Shown here piece after piece: positions 44,684-55,400 of a stretch of 64,000 nucleotides of DNA. This DNA comes from Orychophragmus violaceus. Its lineage: Eukaryota > Streptophyta > Magnoliopsida > Brassicales > Brassicaceae. A program made the position numbers and the translations under genes. Positions within the stretch are counted from its first letter, which is position 1, and every line of letters begins with the position of its first letter. Location: the NCBI GenBank assembly GCA_030180135.1, contig CM058230.1:17857082-17921081 (forward strand), written 5' to 3'. The notes beneath the pieces were generated by a model, which saw only the letters and a list, made by a program, of their open reading frames with translations, did no database searches and was not told the origin of the DNA.

Positions 44684-47286
44684 TTAAGTTTTTGAATCTA
44701 CTTGAGAATCCATGAAGTCGCAGAAGGCTGGATCGGATTCACGGAGAAACTTCTCAACCAAAGACAAGTGGTCGATCTTTGCTTGCTTCTTAGCTGCAAC
44801 TTTGTCCATATCTTCCTCACGACGCGCATTGTAAGCAGCATGGTCCACTATCTGTTCTTTAGCTTCTTGTAGCTGTTGTTGCAGAGCCAGAAACGATGAT
44901 TCACTTCCCACATGCTTACGCTTTCCATTGACCAAAGTGTTTTCGAGGCTACCAAGTCCATAAGGACGTCCTCTGTCATCCTTGAATGTGGCATGCCAAA
45001 AAACAAACAGTTCAGAAATTGGATAAAGAACAGTTCATAAATTGAAACACAAACCTACTACTTAAGAAAAAAGTGACACCTGAAGAAATATGTCGTTGTA
45101 GTCATCAGTGGTGAGCTCCCGAGGTTGTGCAACACCGTCCAAGTCTAGATTTGCTGCCTCAAGCTCAGTCTTCTTTTCTTCCAAACTCTTCTGATAAGCT
45201 TCAGCGATGCTCTTTGCCTTTTAATCGATGAAAGTCCCATCTGGTTTCGTATGGGTCCTAATAAAGACCTCGCCAATACTTACGGGTCTTCCAAACTCCT
45301 CTTCATGAAATTTTACACAAAATCGATTTTAGATTTCAATAAAGACATATGTTAATATAAGCAGACAAAATCAGATTTTAAAGTCGCAGGAACTTACCAT
45401 TTCTTGTTGGATTTGTTCAAAGGACTTCTGGCCAGAAAAGTGTATTGCCATTCCCAGACCTTGGCGCTCAGACTTACGAGCATTATATGTGGTAATGCTC
45501 TTAGCTTTGCAGTCTTCTGTATCCCAGTGGGTGGTCATCTGTGTCCACAGTGTTAGGTTTATCCATGACGAGAAGTCCGCGCAGTTGATACCATCCCTTT
45601 CATTTGCCGTTGACATATCCTCTCGAAATGCATTTGGACAATCCCTGAGATTAATGGATCCCAATGGTGGATTTTCTATATTTCAAAACAGTGTTAGTTA
45701 AAACAATACAAACAATGACTTATAAGAAACTTTGAGAAGAAAAACCTTACCGCGAATTCAATGAAGTATCTTTCTTGTCTGTCCCGAGGAACAACTGTCC
45801 AGCTATAAAAAGGCCCATCAAATTTGTTGGTAAATATTCTAGTGATCTTCCTGATCAGAGCTCCCTTGTCAAGACCAAACCTGCAAACAAAGAACAACCA
45901 CATATAGACATAACCGATTCTAAACAAAGCAAACATAAATTATAGCAAGTGAAATAGAACAAACTCATCAAGACTTTAAGACTTTAAACGCTATCTCAAA
46001 TGCACACTCATCAAGAATTTATACTTTAAACACATCAACGAGCCATATAACTCAACACTTAGCCTTATGTCTAACATAACCGAGACTCAACAAAGAAGAC
46101 TATATAACTCTATCTCAAATAAAGACTCATTGGAATATTAAGACTTTAAACACATCAAGACTTTATACTCATCAGAACCGAGTCTCAACAAAGAAGACCG
46201 ATTTTATAGCAAGTGAATCAGAACAAAGAGATCAAGACTTTAAGACTTTAATCGAAGCAGACAGAAATGATTTCAAGTGAAACTGAGACTCAACAAAGCA
46301 ATCAAACTCAACAAGACCATATACTCATCAGAACCGAGACTGAACAAAGCAAACAGACTTAAGACTTATACTCATCAAGACAATAGAACAACAAACGCTA
46401 CTGAAACAGAACCTAGACTCAACAAAGCAAACAAAATTGATTGCAAGTTGCATTGGTTAACAAACGAGAGCATTCAGTTGGTTCATGAGAACCTAAACTC
46501 AACAAGGCAAACAAAGTTGACAAAACAAAACCTATTTCAAACTATTCAAGAATTTAAACTCATCAAACATATTATAGTTAACAAACGAGAGCATTCAGTA
46601 GGTTCATGAGAGACCTACCATGTTGCATTGGGATTTGGCGTGGGAGATAAAACTTGTGTGAATTGATCACGATCTTGTACTCGTAGGAGAGCATTCAGTA
46701 GGTTCATGAGATCTTCTTGGAGAACCGGCTCAAGAAGAGGACCTTTTTCTTCCTCTCCATCTTCATCATCATTATCATCCACATTTGGAGCTGCTGAAGA
46801 GTGATTATTCTGACCTTGAGAAGGAGGGTGTACATCATCTGGATAGTACTAGCGTTGGAGAGTTCTGGTTTCGAGTAGCGCCGGTGCTGTTTGCGGCTTC
46901 ACGAGATCGAGGCTGTGAGCTCTAAAATAATGTGCCGGCGGTGGATAGTCGCGGACATGAGGGGTTGAGAAGGTGGGGTTTAGCACAGGAGGGGATGACT
47001 GAACTTGGGAGCAACGAGTTTCTGAAGGCGTAGCTTGGGTGGAAATAGTTTTGGAAGGCAGAGCTCTGGACGGCGGAGCTTCTTCGGAACGGACTTTGGA
47101 CGGCGGAGCTCCGGAAGAACGAGCTTTATTTGCAGTCGCTTTCACCGATGGCGTGAAATCGTATCGGGCTGCTAAAGGGGAGGTTGCTTTCAGAGCCGTG
47201 GATCTTACTTGTCTCTGGGTTGCATTGGGGGTATTACGTTTCTGGGGAACGCCTCGCCTCGGACTACTGTCACGTCCGTTAGCCAT
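44684..47286 (-). pseudogene. Transposase_24 (Ptta/En/Spm)-type second gene of the large CACTA element
   Basis: Exons on the minus strand begin with 47286-46619, a Ser/Pro/Arg-rich N terminus followed by LQEDLMNLLNALLRVQDRDQ. An in-frame TAG lies at about 46849-46851. Next are about 45877-45750 (GALIRKITRIFTNKFDGPFY, then RQERYFIEFA), 45640-45371 (TTHWDTEDCKAKSITTYNAR, then MAIHFSGQKSFEQIQQEM), about 45300-45080 (EFGRPVSIGEVFIRTHTKPD, then a stop before KAKSIAEAY) and 44935-44684 (VNGKRKHVGSESSFLALQQQ, then a coiled coil ending FLRESDPAF). The domain order is that of Arabidopsis Ptta/En/Spm proteins, probably TNPA-like DNA-binding partners. Two premature stops indicate inactivation. Confidence 0.8.
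45955..46600. repeat. Degenerate direct repeats in an intron of the Transposase_24 gene
   Basis: Words such as AAGACTTTAAACACATCA and GACTCAACAAAGCAAAC recur at irregular 50-90 base intervals. At the end, GAGAGCATTCAGT(A/T)GGTTCATGAGA occurs at 46466 and 46581 and again inside the neighbouring exon at about 46688. Confidence 0.7.
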
Positions 47287-47504
47287 ATTTTCCGACGAGT
47301 TAAGAACTGCACAGAAACGAAATTAGGGTTTGATGATTACATCAATGTAATGGAAGAAGAATGATTCGAGAAAGAAACAATCAAACGAAGCTTACCTGGT
47401 GAGCGAATCAATCGAACAACGGAGCTTCAGAATCGAATGGAGAAGTGTGCGATTTGGGGTCTCTCTGATTTAGGGTTCTTGCGCAGAAATGAAATCATTT
47501 GGGG

Positions 47505-47995
47505 ATATCTGAAAATTGATTTGGTTTAAACCAATTGATTGGTTTAGTGAAAATCAATTGGTTTAACTAAAATCGATTGGTTAAAACCAAATCGATTGGT
47601 TAAACCGAAAATTTGATTGGTTTTATTGAAAATCATTTGGTTTAACTAAAAAATCGATTGTTTTTTTAAATCATTTGGTTTTATTGAAAATCATTTGGTT
47701 TAACCAAAAAACCGATTGGTTTTATTGAAAATCATTTGGTTTAATCAACAAATCGATTGGTTTAATCAAAAAATCGATTGGTTTAATCAAAAAATTGATT
47801 GGTTTAATCAAAAATTCGATTGGTTAATCAAAAAATTGATTGGTTTCACCAAAAAGTTCATTGGTTTAACCGAAAATCAAATTGGTTCTTAATAAAAATC
47901 AATGGTTTTTAATTAAAATCGATTGGTGTTATAAAAAATTCTTCGGTTTAACCGAAAATCAGATTGGTTCTTAATAAAAATTAATTGGTCGTTAA
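47505..47995. repeat. Minisatellite of about 20-26-base units (ATCGATTGGTTTAA)
   Basis: Roughly twenty tandem degenerate units of the type AAAATCGATTGGTTTAAT(C) upstream of the Transposase_24 start codon and downstream of the TNP2 gene. The location is where a promoter for the second gene would be expected. Unit length varies because of small indels. Confidence 0.8.
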
Positions 47996-48134
47996 TTAAA
48001 ATCATAACATTTAAACAAAAAAATTGAACCATAACATTTAAACCAAAATAATTAAATATAAAAACAATTATTACCCAAACTTTTTAAAATTCAAGATACT
48101 TGCAATTTTATTATACAAACTAATCTAAGAAAAC

Positions 48135-48505
48135 TTAATAATATTCTTCGACATCTTCATCATCAGACGATGAAACATTACATTGAAATTCATATGCTTG
48201 TTCTGCATCTCCAACATCGTAATCGAGGTGTATTGGGTTTACATATTGAACCAAGTTTCCGATTTCGACATCGTCAATGGTAGTCAAAAGTACGACATCC
48301 TCATTTTCTTGTTGCAGCAGAGTTATAGTTCTTGAACTTTGTATTCTCCTGAGATATAACTCTTCGGATTTACCTTTAGAACATTGAGCCATGAATATTT
48401 TGGTCTCTTTGTGTATGGATACGGAATATAGCCAACTTGTTCCGCTTGAGAGGCTGTGAAAAAACAATATATGACTGCAAACTCCTATATATATTTATAT
48501 GACTG

Positions 48506-48545
<40 letters not shown>

Positions 48546-49935
48546 AAAATAAATGGTTCATATTTGTTGTATTTCCTCGATGAAAGGACGTCAATAACAC
48601 CTCCATTGCTCTTCCGGGTACCTCTTCCAATAAAAGGGTCATACCACTTACACTTAAAAAGTATGATTTTCAAATCAATCATCCCGTCATACTCAAGTTG
48701 TATAATATCAGTTAAGATCCCGTAGAAATCAGCTTCATCTGATGCGTTGAAATAATTCTCTCCTTTAACACATACCCCATAGTTACATGTCTTTCGTCCC
48801 TCGCCGTATTTCTGTGTATAGAACAGATATCCTCTTATAAAATACATAGGCTATGTTCTGGCCTTGTTCACGGGTCCATTCACAATCTCTTTAATCCAAG
48901 GAGGAAAAGGATTTGTATCGTTCCAGTAAGTAACCTGCACATATATGAGAAATCAAAGAGTTGTAATACATACTATTATGCAAAGAGTTGTTTTTAGACA
49001 TACATATTTTTCACCCATGTAGAATATTCTTCAGCTCTTTTCACGGCAACTTCTTCTTCGGAGAGTTGTGAATATGTTGCAGAAATATAATCTTCGAACA
49101 AACTATATAAGAAGAAGGCATATATGAGAAATCAAAACACATTCGTATGAAAAATTAATTTGATGTCAATTTACCTCTCAAACGGCTGAAAATAATCACA
49201 ATTTCGGAGAACATATGAATGTGCACACTGATAGTCCTTTTCCAAAAGCCATATTTGGTGCATTTATCCACTTGGACGACCTATGCGATAAAATATACCA
49301 GGTACTCCATCGACATAATATACGGGGGCATCACCTTCATTGAATCTTGTTAACTTACACGGTAAAAAGTGGTTCAAATTAGAATATACCTCTCAAACAC
49401 ATTCATTTGTAAACCTACAGGGTAAAAATTTATTCACTTAAGAGTTTACCTTGATTTTGTTTGTATATTTGCCTCAAAGTAGTGCTCTGAGAAATAAGAT
49501 ATTTCGTCATTGAGATACGATTGAAAAATCGAACCTGCTGCATATCTTTTGTTCTTCGCTTTCCCTTTCAACTTCTTGAAAAACCTTTCAAAAGGATACA
49601 TCCACCTATATTGCACGGGTCCTCCTAATTCAGATTTGTATGAGAGATGTATAGGCAGGTGCTCCATGACGTCGAAAAAAGAAGGTAGGAAGATCTTTTC
49701 CAAATTGCATATGATCAAGACTATGTTTTGTTTTAGAATTTGGACGCGACTTTTCTGAAAAGTTCTTGCACATAAGTCACGGAAAAATCCTCTAACGCCT
49801 ACAATATTAAGAAAGTTATTGTAAAATAGTATAAGAGGTGGACATTTCGCACTTATCAAATAATAACATAAGTATTAGTACCTGATAACACAAGGTGGAC
49901 ATTTCGGTCCAGGAGTTCTGCGAAGATAAATGGAA
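48135..49935 (-). pseudogene. TNP2-type CACTA transposase gene, C-terminal half (DUF4218 and DUF4216 regions)
   Basis: The half resumes at 49935 with LLPFIFAELLDRNVHLVLSG. The 49859-49446 frame follows, with NLEKIFLPSFFDVMEHLPIH, GGPVQYRWMYPFERFFKKLK and EISYFSEHYF (DUF4218). Smaller exons come next: HSYVLRNCDYFQPFE near 49165-49240 and EEVAVKRAEEYSTWVK near 49015-49070. Then 48847-48485 holds KTCNYGVCVKGENYF, DFYGILTDIIQLEYDG and VLFKCKWYDP (DUF4216), and the C-terminal exon is 48467-48135. A (TA)n tract lies at 48510-48542. The half is largely open but is separated from its N-terminal half by E2. TNP2 is the catalytic transposase of CACTA elements. Confidence 0.85.
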
Positions 49936-49940
49936 GTAAT

Positions 49941-51125
49941 TGATAGGTTCTAAGTTTTATAAACTGCAAGTGCACAGTATCGTCAAAGTAGTATATAGGG
50001 TTATCGAATCCACAGGGACACTTGGTCTCAATAGAATCAGAAACGTAGAGATTAATACTAGAAATAAGCAGATGGTGAAGTAAATAAATTGCGAAGCAAG
50101 AAAGTAAACAGTAGCAAGTTGGTTGTGAAAGCAATAAACTAAAAGCGTCAAGCCTAGGGTATTCTCAGGAAATCAGACAAGCAGACAAGTTAATCAGTCA
50201 GGATCTAATTAAACTCAGTTCTAGAACTCAAATCACGGAAATAGAATTAACCAAATCTCTTTGCAAAAACTCTCTAAGTCTAAGTGCAGTAACCCAAATC
50301 TCTTTGCAATTACTAACAGATTAAACTAGCATTAAGTTCAAGTTCGATATGTTCACAATTAAACTAAAACAAATCTCTTTGCGAATAATTTAATTGCTCA
50401 ACCTAAATAGTTCAGATTCTAAAACACACTCTCGTGTCGAATTTAGCAACCTAAGATCTAGATTCTAATTGATCAGGTTAGAACTAGCATTAAGCACAAT
50501 TTAGTTTGAAGAACATTCTAATCATATGAATCCTTAACTGAATTAAACAAGTCTAGCAAGTCATCAAACCCTAATGAGAAACCCTAAACTTAACTATGGA
50601 TCTACTCAGACATGATTGATGAAAACATAATCATAGAAATAATAGATTGCATATAAGAGAATAAAATATCAAAGGGGTTCGAAATCTTCTCCAAAATAAG
50701 TGAATACAGGAAATAGATCAGCCCCAAAAGCTCTAAAAATCTCTTAGCTCTAAGTATGAAAGCGTAAGTAAATTAAACACCAAAATCCTCTATATATAGG
50801 CCTAATCTCGGCTGGGGCTTCTGTGTAAATACTGGAACTATTCTGGGCCTCTTTGCAAATCTTCATAACTTGTTAAACCGACACGTACGGCCCATCTCGC
50901 TAGTGTGTCGACCGATGCACAAGGTGTGTCGGTCGATGCTTGATCAATAAATCTGAAAGTGAGTTAAGCTCTCGGCCAAAACGTCCCAAAAGTCCCAAAA
51001 TGCTCCAAATATCTCTAATTAGCTCCAAACCTGATTAAACCTATAAAAGACTCTAAACGAACAAAAAAGACACTAAAAACACATCTATATCATGGTATAA
51101 AATGGGTAAAAACCATGATATATCA
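49941..51125 (-). repeat. E2 3' LTR
   Basis: 1185-bp repeat; on the + strand it begins TGATAGGTTC and ends CATGATATATCA. Motifs CGACCGATGC and GTCGGTCGATGC lie at about 50916-50941. Both E1 and E2 LTRs carry the terminal ATATATC/ACCATG palindrome, but their bodies have drifted far apart. Similar words can still be seen, such as ATTACTAACAGATTA. Confidence 0.92.
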
Positions 51126-51139
51126 ACTCCCCCACACTT
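51126..51139 (-). other. E2 polypurine tract
   Basis: AAGTGTGGGGGAGT on the minus strand, directly before the 3' LTR and identical to the E1 PPT. Near-identical boxes recur in E2 at about 51299-51312 and 52055-52068. Confidence 0.85.
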
Positions 51140-52484
51140 AGCCTTTGCTTGCCCTCAAGCAAAACAAAGAACTAAAATGTAGTGAAGAGGTTTGAAAACT
51201 CTTCAGAAACTCATTTTGTCGTAGAAGCAGCAGCATTCAGATTCCCCTTAGTAATCCACATGAAAGAATCAATCCACAAACATCAAGACCAACATATACT
51301 TCCCCCACACTTAGCAACTGTCCTAAGTAAACGCCACAATCACATTCACGCATTCAAATTCTCCCTACTGACTTCTGCATATATTTAAGTGCGGTCTCAC
51401 CTAAGGGGTATCGATCTAAAGGCACATGGATTCTTACCTTGCCAGCTCTAGACCACCAAACTGTCTTTCTTTAGTCCCTTTCTTCTCTTTCCCTTCCTTA
51501 ACAACTGATTTTTCCCCACTGGGTATTATTTTATTTTTTTTATCAGTGTTCTTCCCGTTTTGGGGTGTACTTTGGACACATTCCATGGATCACATGAGAG
51601 AAAATAGTGTTTGCTACCATTCCCATGACCACTTCGGAGTTACTAACTCATCCGCAGTTTATTATCTTTTTTTTTTTTTTTACTTTATGGAAGGGGAGAA
51701 GGGAACCAAATAGGACAGGTTTACAGGCTGTGTCAGAACCAACAAGGGAGTCCGACATAAAGTATACCAAGCCCTTAGGTGAGAAATCTAAAGTCAGGAT
51801 TAAATTGAAGTCAGTAAAAGATCCTCTGATACCTGAAGCGATGTGGGTGTTCTCAGTAGGCTGATCTGTGTCTGGGTTTTCTAATAGTCATAGATAATCT
51901 GCAGCTTCATCCCAATGGTTACTTAAGTTCCTGCAAATGCTACTAATCTTCTCAAAAAATCATTGTTTCCTACTTAAACAAATTTTGACTCAAAAAAAAC
52001 AAATTTTTAAAATTTAACTGACTCTAAGAAAACAAAAGAAAGTAATTAGTAGAACCTCTCCCACACTTAAGACACACTGTCCCCAGTAGTGTCAAGCAAG
52101 GGATTGGTTAAAAGAAAGAAAATAAAAATTTGTTAATGTAATGGTTAGTTCTCTCGTGTTTTTACCTCTGTCGCAGTCAGGCATCGATCGTTGCACTAGG
52201 TGCACCGACCGTTGCTATGCGATTTCCGATGGGGATCGATCGTTGCTCAGGACCGCAACGATCGCTGCAATGCGATTCTTTCGTACTGTGACGATCGACA
52301 CAATGGTGTGTCGATCGACGCATTGCGTTTTAATCCGAGACCTGCAAACAAATCTCACCAAAACCAGAAACAAGCGTAAAATCCTATGAAAATACTAAAA
52401 TCAAAATGCAAAAACGAAAACAGTGGGTTGCCTCCCACTCAGCGCTTGTTTAAGGTCATTAGCTTGACCGGACGCACAAGATCT
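51140..52484 (-). other. E2 noncoding region between protease and 3' LTR
   Basis: No protein-coding frame. It contains the shared 27-base box (52424-52450), a cluster of CGATCG(A/T)-type motifs (52180-52325), an internal polypurine box (52055-52068) and a poly-T run (51669-51681). The order of landmarks is the same as in E1. Confidence 0.65.
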
Positions 52485-53645
52485 TCAGGCACCAAGAGAA
52501 CCTGACAGAGACTTTTTCTGTCTCTGTTCAAGTCTCCTCATCCAAGGTGGAGAATAGGCTGTTGCAGAATGCTCATGTCCAAGAAAAGATGGAGTAAAAT
52601 GTGCTCCAGGATCTAGAATCACAGTGTCGTTCGGCTGCTCATCATCTGCATCCATGATTGTGAATGTCTGCCCATCTATCAGTGGCTTTCGCAGCTTCTC
52701 CATCTCATATCGCAGCGGCTCGTCTCCCAGGTGGAGGTCTATTAGACTCTGTCTAACATCAATCACAGCTCCTACTGTAGCCAAGAATGGTCTTCCAAGC
52801 AGCAATGCTTCATCAGGATCGCAGTCATACTTTAGCACAAGGAAGTCTGTCGGAACTAAGTAGTTTCCAACTCTCACTGTAATGTCCTTTAAGAGTCCTT
52901 CCGGAACTCGTATAGACTGATCAGCTAGGACAAGAGAGGTCCTAGTAGGAGAAAAATCCAGCATCCCCAGCTTCTCTGCCACAGAATAAGGCATCATACT
53001 TCCAGCAGCTCCTAAATCACAAAGAGAGCGTCTGAAACTGTCCTCGAAGATAGAGCAATCAAGCACAAAGACTCCAGGGTCAGGCAGCTTCTTCGGGATC
53101 TTGTTCAGTAGCACCTCACTAATGTGTTGGGGAACTATAATCACCCAGTCTCTCAGCTCTTCATCTAAAGGCAGCATCCTGTTTAAGTACCTCTGCACAC
53201 AGGGATGATAAGGTGGATCATCAGAAGTTGGAATTTCTTCCAATTCTTCACCAATCTCCTCTAGCTTCTTAAGCTCTTCAATTTCTTGTTTAATCACTTC
53301 AGACACTGAGGTGTGTTGTCTAACAATCTGCGCATAAATCTCCTGTTGAGAGATCTCAGAAACTCCAGGGAATAGGCGATCAAGCTCCAAGTCAGCATCT
53401 ATGCCATTATCAGCCGACAGAACTGTCTGTTCACGCCCTGCAACGACCGACACTAAGGGTGTGTCGATCGTTGCAACACTGTGTTCACAACTTTCACCCG
53501 AGAGTTTTTCTCCAAAATCCGAAATTTCTTCCTCCTCTACCAATTCAGTTGTACTTAGCTCGAATTTTTCACCTTGGTGAGACCCATCATTAATGTACAC
53601 AGACCAGGCCTTAATGTGAGTGTCTGCAACTCCTTTTCCCTTCAT
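52485..53645 (-). CDS. E2 aspartic protease region (Athila Pro)
   Basis: 386 codons in the same frame as gag, separated from it by a TAG at 53679-53681 and eleven sense codons. Residues 100-150 form an acidic segment (IKQEIEELKKLEEIGEELEE). Residues about 200-300 are a retropepsin-like domain with DLGAAGSMMPYSVAEKLG, where DLGA is the variant of the catalytic D-T/S-G used in Athila, and a flap/ALLLGRPFLAT block. The C terminus (AYSPPWMRR) is shared with E1. It would process Gag in the particle. The retained catalytic Asp suggests selection until recently. The ORF ends well before any RT sequence. Confidence 0.82.
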   Translation of the reverse strand: MKGKGVADTHIKAWSVYINDGSHQGEKFELSTTELVEEEEISDFGEKLSGESCEHSVATIDTPLVSVVAGREQTVLSADNGIDADLELDRLFPGVSEISQQEIYAQIVRQHTSVSEVIKQEIEELKKLEEIGEELEEIPTSDDPPYHPCVQRYLNRMLPLDEELRDWVIIVPQHISEVLLNKIPKKLPDPGVFVLDCSIFEDSFRRSLCDLGAAGSMMPYSVAEKLGMLDFSPTRTSLVLADQSIRVPEGLLKDITVRVGNYLVPTDFLVLKYDCDPDEALLLGRPFLATVGAVIDVRQSLIDLHLGDEPLRYEMEKLRKPLIDGQTFTIMDADDEQPNDTVILDPGAHFTPSFLGHEHSATAYSPPWMRRLEQRQKKSLSGSLGA

Positions 53646-53678
53646 AGAGCTGGAAATCTGATTTACCTGAGTGTCCAG

Positions 53679-55019
53679 CTACTTCACATGAGTGCTTAGA
53701 GTCTCAAACTTCCCATTGAGATTCTCATAAACTGCATCCAGCTTCTTGTTACTGTCCACAGAAATCTTGTTCTGGCTCTCCAGTACCTGTTCCAACATTG
53801 TTTCCATCCTAGTCTCAAAAACAGTGGCTGCAGGAGGTGACTGATAAGATGAAGATCCGTAGGTTCTCTGATTTCCTTGTCCATAAGGTTTCTGAAAGTT
53901 ACTAGTCTGTCCAAAGCTTGAAGAGTTCTGATTTCCTGTGAAGGCACCCTTCTGTCCTCCACCGGAAAATCTTTTCCCAGATTGATATCCAAATCTGTTT
54001 CCTTGGAAACCAGATCCTCCGATGTAATTCACATCTTCTTCCTGAGTGTCCTCCTTAGTCTGAATTACTTCTACTTCTTGAGCAAAGTGGACAGCTTTCT
54101 TTTCACCTAGAAGATTGCAGATTTTGTCCATCCTGGATCTCAATTCAGCCATCTCTGAGTTATCAACACTTCCACCAGATTTCTTCCTCCTCTCATCCAT
54201 AGTCTTGCAACTATTGCTGCTTACTAAGTTCTCAATCAACTGCTTAGCTTGTGCAGGAGTCCTGGTGTTGAAGTTTGCATTACTGGAGTTATCCAGCGCA
54301 GACTGATATGGCAGATCTATGCCTCTGAAGAAAATACCTAGCAATGTGACTTCACTGAATCCATGGTGTGGGCAGTCACGCTGATACTTCCTAAATCTCA
54401 TCCAAGCAGCTTTTAAAGGCTCCACAGCTCCTTGGAAAAATGTGAGAATGTCCTGTCTGGACTGGTCTGAACGCGCATCATCGTAGAAATGTCTCAGGAA
54501 CTCACTTTTCAGTGCTGCCCAAGTGGTAAACTGACCAGGTGCCAGTTGCTTCAGCCATGCACTAGCGTCTCCAGCGAGACTGTAAGGAAAGAGCTTAAGG
54601 AACAGATAATCCTGGCAAACTCCATCATACTTCATGCCATTGATTATGTCCTCAAACGAATCAATGTGGTCCATAGGCTGCTCTGTTGGATGTCCATGGA
54701 AAGCATTCTGTCTCATCAGCGAGTAATAGATGGTCTTGATCTCAAAATCCTCCCTCTCGAAACCAGGAAGTACTAAGGCTGTTCGGTTTCTATGAAACTC
54801 ATCTGGTCTGTTGTAATCAGCCAAAGTCCTTTCATGGACAACCATCTGTCTACCTTGAGCTTGACCTTGCGCTTGCGCATGCGGTTGTGGCTCAGGTGGG
54901 TCAGGGATTACGTTCCCTTCAGCATCAACCCGATGCCCAGCAGCATTGTACGGGTTGTTATCTTGATCCCTCAGGGTACCTTCAGCATCTGGTATCAAGA
55001 TCAGACGTTCTCGTACCAT
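53679..55019 (-). CDS. E2 Gag (Athila lineage)
   Basis: 446 codons starting MVRERLILIPDAEGTLRDQD. The retrotrans_gag core spans about residues 130-245, with AWLKQLAPGQFTTWAALKSE, DILTFFQGAVEPLKAAWMRF and HHGFSEVTLLGIFFRG. Then come a Glu-rich linker, a Gly/Asn/Gln/Tyr-rich low-complexity region (residues 330-400) and the KKLDAVYENLNGKFETLSTH end. No CCHC knuckle is seen, which is usual for this lineage. It closes at TAG (53679-53681), where E1 has a Lys codon. The stop may be a point mutation or a regulated gag-pro boundary. Confidence 0.85.
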   Translation of the reverse strand: MVRERLILIPDAEGTLRDQDNNPYNAAGHRVDAEGNVIPDPPEPQPHAQAQGQAQGRQMVVHERTLADYNRPDEFHRNRTALVLPGFEREDFEIKTIYYSLMRQNAFHGHPTEQPMDHIDSFEDIINGMKYDGVCQDYLFLKLFPYSLAGDASAWLKQLAPGQFTTWAALKSEFLRHFYDDARSDQSRQDILTFFQGAVEPLKAAWMRFRKYQRDCPHHGFSEVTLLGIFFRGIDLPYQSALDNSSNANFNTRTPAQAKQLIENLVSSNSCKTMDERRKKSGGSVDNSEMAELRSRMDKICNLLGEKKAVHFAQEVEVIQTKEDTQEEDVNYIGGSGFQGNRFGYQSGKRFSGGGQKGAFTGNQNSSSFGQTSNFQKPYGQGNQRTYGSSSYQSPPAATVFETRMETMLEQVLESQNKISVDSNKKLDAVYENLNGKFETLSTHVK

Positions 55020-55376
55020 TCTCTCTCTCTCTTTTCTCTTCTGATAGTTCTTTCTAGACGTCCAAGTTCCTCTAGTCCGAGATTAACTAAGCTCGAGTTT
55101 GGATTACTTCGAGTTTTCTGTGTTGGCATAAACTGTCTGTAATCGTCCAGCAACGATCGATGCTGTCAGTGCAACGATCGATTCAATCTCAAATCGCCTA
55201 GTGACGATCGACGCAAGGGATGCAACGATCGACGCAAGGCGAAAGTCGTACCTGCGACAGAAAGAAACAGAGAAAAAAAAGTTAGCAAATTATGAAAATA
55301 AAACGAAAAAAGCAAAAACAAAAAGAAAAATTTCTAGTAAAAACCCTAAGTTCGGTCCTATCGAAGACTCTAAGAG
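55020..55376 (-). other. E2 leader between primer site and gag
   Basis: About 360 bases without a gene. It holds four CGATCGA-type motifs at about 55149-55235 and a CT-rich run (TCTCTCTCTCTTTTCTC on +) just upstream of the gag start. Confidence 0.6.
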
Positions 55377-55394
55377 TCCCCGGCAACGGCGCCA
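55377..55394 (-). other. E2 primer-binding site (tRNA-Asp type)
   Basis: Reverse complement of the E1 primer site, TGGCGCCGTTGCC and following on the minus strand, six bases inside the 5' LTR. Confidence 0.88.
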
Positions 55395-55400
55395 AAAACT

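Noticed and set aside
47505..47995. CRISPR-like array
   Set aside because: Repeats are degenerate and contiguous without spacers, in a plant transposon.
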